From: Dissophora ornata
Taxonomy: Eukaryota > Mortierellomycota > Mortierellomycetes > Mortierellales > Mortierellaceae
DNA length: 60,938 nucleotides
Direction of reading: 5' to 3'
Assembly: GCA_025201705.1 (NCBI GenBank)
Contig: MU616622.1
Span: forward strand, 1-60,938
In this document: piece after piece, positions 39,656 through 50,420 of the stretch
Layout of the letters: each line of letters begins with the position of its first letter
How positions within the stretch are numbered: the first letter of the stretch is position 1
Position numbers and translations under genes: made by a program
The notes under the pieces: generated by a model
Told to the model about the DNA's origin: nothing
Database searches by the model: none
What the model saw: the letters and a program-made list of their open reading frames with translations, nothing else

Positions 39656-41349
39656 GTTAGGCATCATCGAGTAGAAGGTACAGGCACAAGCAGCAGGAAT
39701 CTTCAATTGAACTTTACGAAATAACGTCCAAGAGATCCACTCTCCATTGCATACGTTCCTGTCGACGACACGACAAAGATACCTACTGCGTTTTGTTTCT
39801 AGCTGAACGCGAAATGTCTGGTGTTTCTCTTATTTCTCTTATTCGAACTAGGCTTTGCTGACCTATCATAGAATCTCAATTGGGCGCTCTTTCGTCCTGA
39901 ATCAGCTATACCCTTGGCGGATACATCGAAAATGTCGATAGGCTATATGTACGGTACTGCATGTACATAGTGCTTGTCTCATTGCTGATATTGCTACACA
40001 GCAGAAGCATGGACATATTTTCCCATAACAATTTCTGGTTGGCGTCGAGAAACATGATATGCACAACCTAGTCTTGTCCTGTTTGCGCAGTGCGACCAAA
40101 TGTCATGAAACTCATATTCTCTTTATTTGTCTATGGCACGGGTCCTTCTATGTCTATCCGTCTATTCCTGCCACCTAGACACAAAAAGGGAAACAAAAAA
40201 GAAAAGTTAGTGCTCAGTCCGTGTGCATTTGGCAAGCTGCTATTTGCGCGACTGGAAGAAAGACCTCCTCGATCAGACAATGTGCATTTGGCCAGTTAAT
40301 ACAAGATCGTTTGAGCTGTAGTTTGTGTCATTATGCTGTGGCGGCCTTTCTTCATTAGGACTCAAATGTTCAACCGTCAATTCCACTTCGCGCCTTGACC
40401 AGAACATTTGTGTCATCATGTCAAGTATGCATTTCGTCCTCTCATCCGTCAACTCCTGTTCGCGCCTTGATCAGTGGACTCCGTGCGTCCGTAGGATAGA
40501 TCCATCGGATTGCTGAGATTCGCTCCTTGCTTGACAGGGTCAGCTTGTTCAATGTAATATCTGATCTCGCTCGTGATTTTTTAAGCCATTTTATCTGCAA
40601 CACGACTTTCAAATAACCCTTTATTGTATGGAGCAGCAGCACGACGTCCTGGATAACAAAAAATACCAGTCGTTACGCCAACTCGGAACTCTGCTTGCGT
40701 GCTAAATGCTTTGAAAGGAGGTTCCACCGTTTGCTGCAGTGCTTGGGGTCAGGAAAGACTGGTATGAGGGGTTTTTGAAAATCCTCTCACGCTCAAAGAT
40801 GTTGAAGTTGGCGATTGGCGGTATGGCGAATGACAAGGAGGGTGATGAGGTGGGGCGGAATGAGTGTCTCCTTGCTTGTTCCTACAGCATGAATGAATGG
40901 GTGATGCCAAAGACGAGCGCGAGGTGCAGCTCCACTGGAAGAGCCAAAGACACGTTTTTTTTTTTTTTTTTTACATAGCCTGCATACTTCTCACGTTTTA
41001 TCTTCTAGATCCAGCTGTAGCGATGTCATCTGTTTTGATAAAGCACGGCTGTTGAAGCCGACGCACCTGTAGCCATGGGTCCCATGGACCCTGTTTCTAC
41101 CAGCGAAAAGGGCCAGGATGCACAAGCTAAGAAGGAGCTCGGAGAGATTGTTCTCTCGAAAGAAAATTCCAGGGAGCGGAACCGGCGTTTTTTAAATCAA
41201 AGCAATGTTCCAGACAAAATCGCTTCTTTCTTCCCTTCCGCTACATCTTACTCTTTCCTCTCCTCCCCTTTCCTCCCGCCCGTTCCTCTCCCAATAACTG
41301 CTAATACTCAGAGCTCTTGTCAACGCTCCCGGATCGAGGCTCAAAGGCC

Positions 41350-41935
41350 ATGACAACGGACGGTCAATACGACAGCACCACGCCAAGCATACTCAACGGA
41401 GCTCGCAGCAGAGCAAACAGCATTAGCTGTGCCAACAACTGCCGAATGGATACTGGCTCAAGTATAAGTTTGACTTCACGGGTCAGGAGCAAGAGTTTGT
41501 TGTTGGAGGTTAGTGGTGTAACGTCACGACAGTGATTGAGAGAAAGAGACCACTGAGCCATTTCCATGGGAGCCAGGCTAAGGGTCGGGATGCGAGATCA
41601 CCCCTACCACCACTTGCCCTTGGACATTTCGTACTTTATTTGTGCTGGTATTGGCGCGCAGTAATCAATATCCTTTTCCTCAATGAACAAAAAGGCGTTG
41701 AAATCTTCCCTGTGGCACCTTTCTATTCTATTCCATATAATCAGGAACGACGATGGGCGCGATCCTGAGTGGTCTCCTGGCAGAAGCACTCTCGGAGCTT
41801 CTTGATCGTAAGCCGGTGACGCTCCTCTCCTCGTCAATCTTTGTCATCGGAGCAGCTCTCATGTCGTTTGCCCACCGGTACTGGCTCCTCCTCCTCCTTG
41901 GAAGAGTTGTCGTCGAAGTTTATGTCGGCAAAAAA
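41350..41935 (+). pseudogene. MFS transporter remnant, unit 3
   Basis: Exon 1 begins MTTDGQYDSTTPSILNGAR but has lost the segment encoding the first membrane helix: GSSI runs directly into the FTSRVRSKSLLLEV region in a shifted frame. The intron-1 donor GGAG|GTTAGT is intact here, unlike units 1 and 2. Exon 2 (from 41745) encodes TTMGAILSGLLAEALSELLD, RKPVTLLSSSIFVIGAALMS and LLGRVVVE. Non-functional. Confidence 0.8.
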
Positions 41936-42974
41936 GAAAATCATCTAGAGTTCATATTCTGCCGCATCTCTTCGTAACCTTGTGGAGATAAGTGGCTGTT
42001 CCCCCGTACGGCGATCTACCGAAAAAAAGAATGAAAACTAACTTCCATTGAATAATACTTCCTCTAGTTCTCGCTGCCCTTGTTGTTCCTCTGAACATTT
42101 GAGGTTAGAAGCTTGAGAATCGTATCTGGAGACCCAACGTTTCTCGGCTATAGTCCTAGTTTTATTTAGAGTACCAGGAAAATATACAGGAAAGATGAAA
42201 CTAACCTTCCGCTCCTTGGCGTATCCGTTTCTTGTACTGTCGAAACAGAGCTCACGCCTCGGTTAGTGGTGCACGCACATAATACAGCTATTGACGTGTG
42301 GATGCAGAACAGGGCTTGGTTTTATGTATATTTACACGCCTTGCAATGCCTCTGTTTTTTCGTTTCTTATTTGTCGCACTACAGCGCATATCGTGCACGA
42401 TTGGTGACCGTAAATGTGCTACTGATCACAGGAGGTAGTCGCATACCTCGTATCGTTCGTATTGACTTGTGTCAACGACGGCCGGCATTAACGCCACACC
42501 ACTCTCACCACCAACTTAAAAAAATACTTGCAAACGTAAGGCCTCCTCCGGAGGGAGGTCTTCTGGCATCGAGCCTTGATGCAGAAAACGTATAAGAAAT
42601 CCCGGAGAGGACTGCGGGAAAAGAAAGGGAGGGAGGCAGGGAATGCAAGAGATCGAGAAATGACATTGTCAAGGCATCAGCATGCCTCCCACCTTCCGCT
42701 GTAGTGCCATAGTGTAAAACGGGCATGCGGGGAACTCTTGCGAAGTGCGTTATCTTTGTGCCACATGCTGAAGGGAATACACGCCCTTTTCACTCTCGAA
42801 GCCACACATTCTGTTTCGTAGTTTTTTGCGCCCTCATTCACGAGCTCAACACGCGAACATGCACGACGTGCTGGGACGCCGATTTTACTTCTGGAGAGAT
42901 GACAAAGACATGGGGCGCATAAGGGTATATCACCGAAAAACAAAGGTTGTAAACGAATCGGTTGCAATATGGCG

Positions 42975-43459
42975 NNNNNNNNNNNNNNNNNNNNNNNNNN
43001 NNNNNNNNNNNNNNNNNNNNNNNNNNNNNNNNNNNNNNNNNNNNNNNNNNNNNNNNNNNNNNNNNNNNNNNNNNNNNNNNNNNNNNNNNNNNNNNNNNNN
43101 NNNNNNNNNNNNNNNNNNNNNNNNNNNNNNNNNNNNNNNNNNNNNNNNNNNNNNNNNNNNNNNNNNNNNNNNNNNNNNNNNNNNNNNNNNNNNNNNNNNN
43201 NNNNNNNNNNNNNNNNNNNNNNNNNNNNNNNNNNNNNNNNNNNNNNNNNNNNNNNNNNNNNNNNNNNNNNNNNNNNNNNNNNNNNNNNNNNNNNNNNNNN
43301 NNNNNNNNNNNNNNNNNNNNNNNNNNNNNNNNNNNNNNNNNNNNNNNNNNNNNNNNNNNNNNNNNNNNNNNNNNNNNNNNNNNNNNNNNNNNNNNNNNNN
43401 NNNNNNNNNNNNNNNNNNNNNNNNNNNNNNNNNNNNNNNNNNNNNNNNNNNNNNNNNNN
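42975..43459. other. Assembly gap (485 N)
   Basis: The homologous stretch of unit 3 (37814-38310) is 497 bp, so the gap is close to true size. It should hold the palindrome and the C-terminal ~90 codons of LPMO-like copy D. Confidence 0.95.
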
Positions 43460-43878
43460 CCGTGGTTCTTGGAGGGCCAGCGGACGCAGAGAGTGTCGCC
43501 GACGGTAGTGGTGGTCATGCCACCGAACTCACCGCCATAGGCCGCCGAAACAGGGTTGGCACGGGTCTCATTCGAGCCATGCTGTTGGCCATCCTTGAGA
43601 TTCGCGCAAGGCAAAGCAAAGTTGGGGTCGTTAATGGCCTGCTGGTAGTGGCGGGGAGGGTTGTTTGAGTCGAGAGAACCAAACGGCTTTCCAAGAGGGA
43701 AGCGGCGGGCATAGCCGGTACACTTGCCGCCGTTAGCGGTCCAGTCCTGCGATGTGGCATTGTTGAACTTCCAGTCAATGCAATCGGCCCACGAATGGGC
43801 TTCAGCCTGAGGAGTGAAGGACGAGAGGACGGCCAAAGAGGCAACGACGAAGACAGTGAAGGAAAACTTGAGAACCAT
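43460..43878 (-). CDS. Secreted LPMO-like (histidine-brace) protein, copy D, partial at gap
   Basis: 139 N-terminal codons from MVLKFSFTVF through signal peptide and mature HSWADC to CVRWPSKNH, then the N run. The sequence is of the copy C type, with DWTANGGKCTGYARR and QQAINDPNFALPC. The first half has no disabling change. The QWRW/WYTSCADI half cannot be judged. Confidence 0.75.
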
Positions 43879-46002
43879 GATGATGATCGGCACTTGTTGG
43901 GTTTAAAAAGGGTGGAATCTTTGTGTAGAAGGGGGAGATATAGTAGATGCTAGGTGGTGCAGTGTGTGGGCGCTGAGCTTTGGGTAAAGGAACCGGGAGG
44001 AGGAATTGATGATAGAATAAAAGTAGATAATGGGGGGTTCCCTCGGTGCTTATATACATTTTCTTGAGCGGGGTCGAAAAAGGCAGGGCCCCGGAATTAG
44101 ACTAGTGAATTGTTCAGACTTCTAGACCCAGGTCTAGCGCGCAACCGAAAGAGGCAATTTATCGTGGAATAATGGCGACAGGACAGGGATGGGGAGAGAA
44201 ACACAGACGTAAGCAGTGATGTGCGAGGAGGTGGCGATATGTGGTCTTCTTTGGCGGTTTTTACAAATTATTTAATTAGCTTCTGTGGGAAGTACATTAT
44301 CAGTCCATGCCTGCACCGAGAAAAACGGGGCCTGGTCAGGTGCTGCTGGCATAGAGAGGTGAAATAACTAGTCTGTAAAGGAAAGTAAATTCCCGGGGTT
44401 TTATTATTCCTCCCTATGCTCCCAGGCAAAAGAATAGGAGCAGATGAATGAGATTTAATTTTTACCTGGTGTATTGCCCATTTCATAAATTTAAACCAAC
44501 TCCAAGAACGACTGTGATAATACAGTCGACTCGATAAGATGATCCCCGATAATATTATTTTAACGTAGCCGCTGTCTGAATAAATGTATTTCTGTGCAGA
44601 GCCTGATAGCCCTTAACTAAATCCCCACCCACGAAGAGTTTGTAGTAATATTTTTCATGATGTTTCCAGTAAAACTAGAATGCGGGAAAGGTTAGTGCAA
44701 GTTGGTTGCGGAAAAAAAGATATGCCCGTGGCCACCAATTCAACTTTACAAGGACCCGATAAAAATCATTTTAGGACCGGCTTTAATATCACCGCTGCTG
44801 ATAAATAAAAAAATTCGCCCAGAAATTTTTGAAATGGGCATCATCGAGTAAAAGGTACAAGCACAAGCAGCAGGAATCTTCGATTGAACTTTACGAAATA
44901 ACGTCCAAGAGATCCACTCTCCATTGCATACGTTCCTGTCGACGACACGACAAAGATACGTACTGCATTTTGTTTCTAGCTAAACGCGAGGTGACTGGTG
45001 TTTCTCTTATTTCTCTTATTCGAACTAGTCTCTACTAACCCATCATAAAAGCTCAATTTGGCGTTCTTTCGTCCTGAATCTGCTATACTCTTGGTGGATA
45101 CATCAAAAATGTCTATAGGCTATATGTACGGTACTGCATGTATATAGTGCTTCTCTCATTGCTGATATTACTACATAGCAGAAGCATGGACATATTTTCC
45201 CATAACAATTTCTCATTGGCGTCGAGAAACATGATATGCACAACCTAGTCTTGTCCTGTTTGCGCAGTGCAACCAAATGTCATGAAATTCATATTCTCTT
45301 TATTTGTCTATGGCTCGGGTCCTTCTATGTACATCCGTCTATTCCTGCCACCTAGATGCAAAAAGGGAAACAAAAAAGAAAAGTTAGTGCTCAGACAATG
45401 TGCATTTGGCCAGTTGATACAAGATCGTTTGAGCCGTAATTTGTGTCATCATGCTGTGGCGGCCTTTCTTCATCAGGACTCAAATATCCAACCGTCAATT
45501 CCACCTCGCGCCTTGATCAGAATATTCGTGTCGTCATGTCTAGTATGCGTTTCGTTCTCTCATTCGTCAACTCCTCTTCGCGCCTTGATCAGTGGACTCC
45601 GTGCCTCCGTAGGATAGATCCGTCGGATCCCTGAGATTCGTTCCTTGCCTACCAAGGTCAGCTTATTCAATGTAATATCTGATCTTGCTCGTGATTTTTG
45701 AAGCCATTTTTTCTGCAACACGACTTTCAAATAGCCCTTCATTGTGTGAGAATAGCAGGGGGACGTCATAGATAGCAAAAAAATGCCGGTCGTTACGCCA
45801 ACTTAGAACTCTGTTTGCGCGCTAAATACTTTGAAAGGAGGCGCCACCGTTTGTTGCAGTGTTGGGGGTAAGGAAGGACAGGTAGGAAGGGCTCTTGAAG
45901 ATCCTCTCACGCTCAAAGATGTTGAAGTTGGCGATTTGTGGCATGGCGAATGACAAGGAGGGGTGATAAGGCGGGGCGAAATGAGTGCCTCCCTGCTCGC
46001 TC

Positions 46003-46037
46003 CTGCTGCCCTTATTATTCCTCTGTACATTAGAGGT
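46003..46037 (+). pseudogene. MFS transporter exon-3 scrap, unit 4
   Basis: Sequence ctgcccttattattcctctg and the following bases match unit 1 exon 3 (33017-33052), but it sits directly behind the unit head-side sequence. Exons 1 and 2 are deleted. Confidence 0.65.
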
Positions 46038-46985
46038 AAAAAGCTTGAGTATCGTGTCTGGAGACACAACGTTTCTCCGCTAAAGTCCTGGCGTCATGTA
46101 GGATTTCACGAAAATAAATAGGATAAAAGAAACTAAGCTTCCGCTCCTTAATGTATTAGTCTCTTGTACTGTCGAAATAGAGCACGCACCTAGGTTAGTG
46201 GTGCACGCACATAATGCAGCTATTGACGTGCGGATGAAGAACAGGGGTTGGTTTTATGTATATTCACACGCCTTTCAATACCCCCGTCTTTTCTTTTCTT
46301 GTTTGTCGCACCACAGCACATATCGTGGATGATTGGTGGTCATGAATGTGCTACTGATCACAGGAGATAGTCGCATATCTCGTATCGTCGGCAATGACTG
46401 ATGTCAATGACGGCTGGCATTGGAGCCACATCATTCTCACAGCCAACTTAAAAAAATACTTAAAACTATAAGGCCTCCTCCGGAGAGAGTTCGTCTGGCA
46501 TCCAGCCTTGATGCAGAAAACTTGTAAGAAATCCCGGAGAGGACTGTCGGAAAAGAAAGGGAAGGAGGGAGAGAATGAAAAAGATCGAGAAATGACATTG
46601 TCAAGGCATCCGCATGCCTCCCACCTTTCGCTGTAGTGCCATAGTGTAAAACGGGCATGCGGAGTGCGTTTTCTTTGTGCTACCTGCTGAAGGGAATACA
46701 TGCCCCTTTCACTCTCGAAAACACATGAGAATACCATGGCACAAGAGAGAAGACACGCATTCTGTTTCGTTGTTTTTTGGGCCCTTATTCACGAGCTCAA
46801 CACGCAAACATTCACGACGTGCTGGAACGTCGATTTTACTTCTGGAGAGATGACAAAGACATGGGGCGCATAAGGGTATATCACCGACCGAACAACAAGG
46901 GTGGTAAACGAATCGGTTGCAATATGGCGCGAGTTATATTTCTGGACATGATATAAAAAATTCGAACATATAGAATATGATATCG

Positions 46986-47048
46986 CGACAAGTAAATAAT
47001 AACGAAAACTAGAATGCGCTTTCTAGTTTTCGTTACTTTTATTTGTCG
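46986..47048. repeat. Palindrome downstream of LPMO-like copy E
   Basis: Inner arms taacgaaaactagaa / ttctagttttcgtta (6-nt loop tgcgct). Outer arms cgacaagtaaa / tttatttgtcg. About 100 bp past the stop codon of copy E. Confidence 0.85.
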
Positions 47049-47150
47049 TTTTTTCGTTTTTTATTTTCGACGCATTGAGAGGGAATGACAAGAACGTGTG
47101 AATGGAGTAGCTTTCTTTGGACTTTTATCAAAAAAGTGGAAAGATATTCC

Positions 47151-47840
47151 TTACTTGCCGATCTTGATATCAGCGCAAGAAGTGTACCACTCGCCAGGGT
47201 TCAACATCCAGCGCCACTGGAGCAAGTACGTACCCGAGGCGCGGACAGGAACCTTGAAACATCCACCACAGGCACGACGATCCTCGTTAGGACCCACCAC
47301 GCAGTTCTTGTAGGGCAATTTCGCGATCGTGTTCTTGAGCAGTTCCTTCTGGGAGATATCTTTGCCGTTACGGAGCTTGGACAGGTTGATCTGGACTGGG
47401 TTGTTGGGATGGAATGCTTGACCGTGGTTCTTGGCGGGCCAGCGGACGCAGAGAGTGTCGCCGACAGTGGTGGTGGTCATGCGACCGTACTGACCGCCAT
47501 AGGCCGCCGAAACAGGGTTGGCACGGGTCTCATCCGAGCCATGCTGTTGACCATCCTTGAAATTCGCGCAAGGCAGAGCATTGTTGGGGTCGTTGGTGGC
47601 CTGCTGGTAGTGGCGGGGAGGGTAGTTTGAGTCGAGGGAGCCAAACTCCTTTCCAAGAGGGAAGCGGCGGGCATAGCCGAGGCACTTGCCACCCTTATCG
47701 CTCCAGTCCTTGGTCTTGGCATTGTTGAACTTCCAGTCAATGCAATCTGCCCAGGAATGGGCTTCAGCTTGAGGAGTGAAGGACGAGAGGACGGCCAAAG
47801 AGGCAACGACGAAGACGGTGAAGGAAAACTTGAGAACCAT
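47151..47840 (-). CDS. Secreted LPMO-like (histidine-brace) protein, copy E
   Basis: 229 residues, intronless, of the copy A type (KTKDWSDKGGKCLGYARR, C-terminus DIKIGK). Unique substitutions include GKEFGSL, QQATNDPNNALPC, CVRWPAKNHGQAFH, SQKELLKN and VVGPNEDRRAC. All candidate copper ligands and eight Cys are kept. The open frame extends upstream to 47981, but the signal peptide fixes the start at MVLKFSFTVF. TATAAAA lies at 48010-48016. Confidence 0.75.
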   Translation of the reverse strand: MVLKFSFTVFVVASLAVLSSFTPQAEAHSWADCIDWKFNNAKTKDWSDKGGKCLGYARRFPLGKEFGSLDSNYPPRHYQQATNDPNNALPCANFKDGQQHGSDETRANPVSAAYGGQYGRMTTTTVGDTLCVRWPAKNHGQAFHPNNPVQINLSKLRNGKDISQKELLKNTIAKLPYKNCVVGPNEDRRACGGCFKVPVRASGTYLLQWRWMLNPGEWYTSCADIKIGK

Positions 47841-48786
47841 GATGATGAAGGGCGCCTGTTGGGTTTGAAAAAGATGAGATCTTTGTGCAGAAGGGGGAGA
47901 TACAGTAGATGCTAGGTGGTGTAGCGTGTGGGGGCTGAGCGTTGGGTAAAAGAACTGGAAGGAGGATTGACGAGAGAACAAAAGTAGATAATGGGGGTTC
48001 CCTCGGTGCTTTTATACGTGTTCTTGAGCTAGGTCGAAATAAGGCAAGGCTCAAGAATTATACTAGTGGAATAATGGCGACAGGAGAGGGAAGGGGAGTG
48101 AAACAGTGATCTGCGAAGAGGTGGCGATATGTGGCGTTCCTTGACAGAGAACATACAAATTATTTAATTTAGCTTTTGCGGGAAGTACATTGCCAGTTTA
48201 TGCCTGTACCGAGAAAAATGGGTTCTGGTCAGTTGCTGTTGGCATAAAGTGGCGAAATAACTAGTCTGTGAAAAAAAGCAAGTTCCCGGGGTTCTATTAT
48301 TCTTCCATATGCTCCCAGGTAAAAGAACGTGAGCAGATGAATGAGATTTAATTTTTACCTGGTATAATTAGAGTTCAATTGGGTGACTGTTCGAACACGA
48401 GGCATCATCGAACAGAAGGTGCAGGAACAAGCAACAGGAATCTTCAATTGAAGTTAACGAAATAACGTCCAAGAGGTTCACCCTCCATTTCATACGTTCC
48501 TGTCGAAAACACGACAAAGGTACGTACTGCATTCTGTTTCTAGCTAAACGCGAAGCGTCTATTATGTTTCTTATTTCTCCCAGTCGAACTGGGCTCTGTT
48601 GGCCTATCATAGAAGCTCGATTGGGCGCTCTTTCGTCCTGAATCTGCTACATTTTTGGCGGATACATCGAGAATGTCGATAGGCTACATGTATGGTGCTG
48701 TATGTATATAGTGATTCTCTCATTGCCGGTAATGTTACACAGCAGAAGCATGGGCATATTTCCCGATATCACTTTCTGATTGGCGC

Positions 48787-50420
48787 AATGGTTTATAATT
48801 TGAATATGGAGCAAAGAGGATGAAGAGTGGGGACCCGGAGAAAAGTGAAAGATGCTCTCATTTTGGATGCAAAGTTTGTATCCGTGGATCCATATGCTAG
48901 TCAGTCCTATCATCTGCACACTGCTGGCCGGTCGCAGAGCGTATCCAGGCTATATCCACCAATTGCCAATCCGCGGTTCCAAGCATGAGGATGCCTCTTG
49001 CTCTAATGCGTAGCGTGGGTATTCTGGGAGACAGGAGAATGAAATTCCTGAAAGTGCGAGTATCTCTGGAAGAGAGAGTGGTGAAATCCTTTGAAAGTAT
49101 GCGTATCTCATACCTGGTATGCTCTCGCAATTTTGGCCCAAATTGCGCATGGCAACGGATCGAAGCCCGGAGTTTAATTTTGCCCGATCTTAATGACCGA
49201 TATAGTATATAGGCTAGAAATCCCTATAATGCAGCATTTGCGATTCCAAAAGACGAATTCCTTATCCCACGTATTAAGTCCGCCCCTGCTAAACTTATTG
49301 TGATCACGACATGAGTTTATATGCGCGGATTACATTTGGTCTGTCTAGGCGAACCTCATCTCGGCATCGCACTCAAGATTGCATGGTCCGCACATTACCT
49401 GGAGAAGTCAATCAGCGCAAATACCAAATTGAGTTTTAAAGGCAGATACCTTGCCCAAGAGGAGCCTTACCATGTACTGTACATACTTCTTTATCTCGAG
49501 AGGTTCAATTTTGACAGAGCAGTGCGCAGTTTTCCTTTAAGACCTTTGGGCACTAATCCACTCGCTGGTCTGTCGGTAGTGTGAGCGTCGGTGAAATTTC
49601 GGAACTGCTCTTTGGTCTATTCACATTAAGGGATATCTGGGGCGCTGTAAGCAGTCGGGTAGTCTCGTTGCTTCTGTTTGCTGGGATCAAGTCCGTTGCT
49701 CTAAAGATTAATTTCAAAGAACAGCATCTCTCTTCTTTTTTTTTTCTTTCCGGAGCCATTGTTAACGGGTAGAAATATCGGTATCCATCTTTTAGAGAGA
49801 AATTAGTGGTGTTGGGAAATACAGGATAACCTGTCCTTTCGCGTTCGAACCGCATGCCGTAAAAGTAAACGTAAATACAAATTGAGTCGGCGTTTGGTCG
49901 TGAGGAAACGTACGCGGTCCCAAAAACTGTTAGTCCCGCTCGTACACGAAGAGAAGCCATTCTCTTCATCAAAAATTTTCACCGAGAGAACCGATTATAG
50001 TTGCGGAAGTTACAATTTATTGCAAAATCGCTAAGTTAGGGTTTCCAGTCAATTGATTCTTCCACCGACTTGATGAAAGGTCAGCAGTCGCTTTTGGTCA
50101 GTCTACTGATATCGGACTTAATTTTTTTACTACGTTGACCTACAAGACCTGAAGAAGTAGGTTGTTTTAATATTCGCAAGCCCAGTCGATCGTCAGTCGA
50201 CTGGACAGGGTCTGGAGCCAACTGTAAAAGAATCTGTCGGCCGGAAACCGTATTCTAGATGGACGTAGAGTGTTACTTGGATGAAGGAAATGTGGCGACT
50301 AACAATAGCTTATATAAATTCGGTTTAATCAGAACGTTATATGGGGGGTGCAGAACTAGCAATCTAATTAATTACTTCCAAAAAAAATTGATTCTTATAC
50401 GATGGTGCTTGAGCGTGATA
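48787..50420. other. Intergenic region between the LPMO-like array and GH28
   Basis: About 1.6 kb of apparently unique DNA with short open frames only (for example 49321-49584). No conserved domain, tRNA or transposon ends were recognised. Confidence 0.5.

Larger units (their letters stand above)
37372..42570. repeat. Tandem segmental unit 3
   Basis: About 5.2 kb, the longest unit. It carries an extra block (about 39315-39655) between LPMO promoter DNA and the conserved non-coding region that is shared only with unit 4. Confidence 0.85.
42571..46501. repeat. Tandem segmental unit 4 (contains assembly gap)
   Basis: About 3.9 kb. The transporter region is reduced by a deletion that joins promoter-proximal DNA to exon 3. 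The 485-N gap lies in its LPMO-like gene. Confidence 0.85.
46502..48786. repeat. Tandem segmental unit 5 (truncated)
   Basis: About 2.3 kb: head, palindrome, LPMO-like gene and part of the conserved non-coding block. Homology to the other units stops after attggcg at about 48786. Confidence 0.85.

Noticed and set aside
42838..43893. Open frames running through the N gap on both strands
   Set aside because: Unknown bases were translated as X; no coding evidence exists inside the gap.
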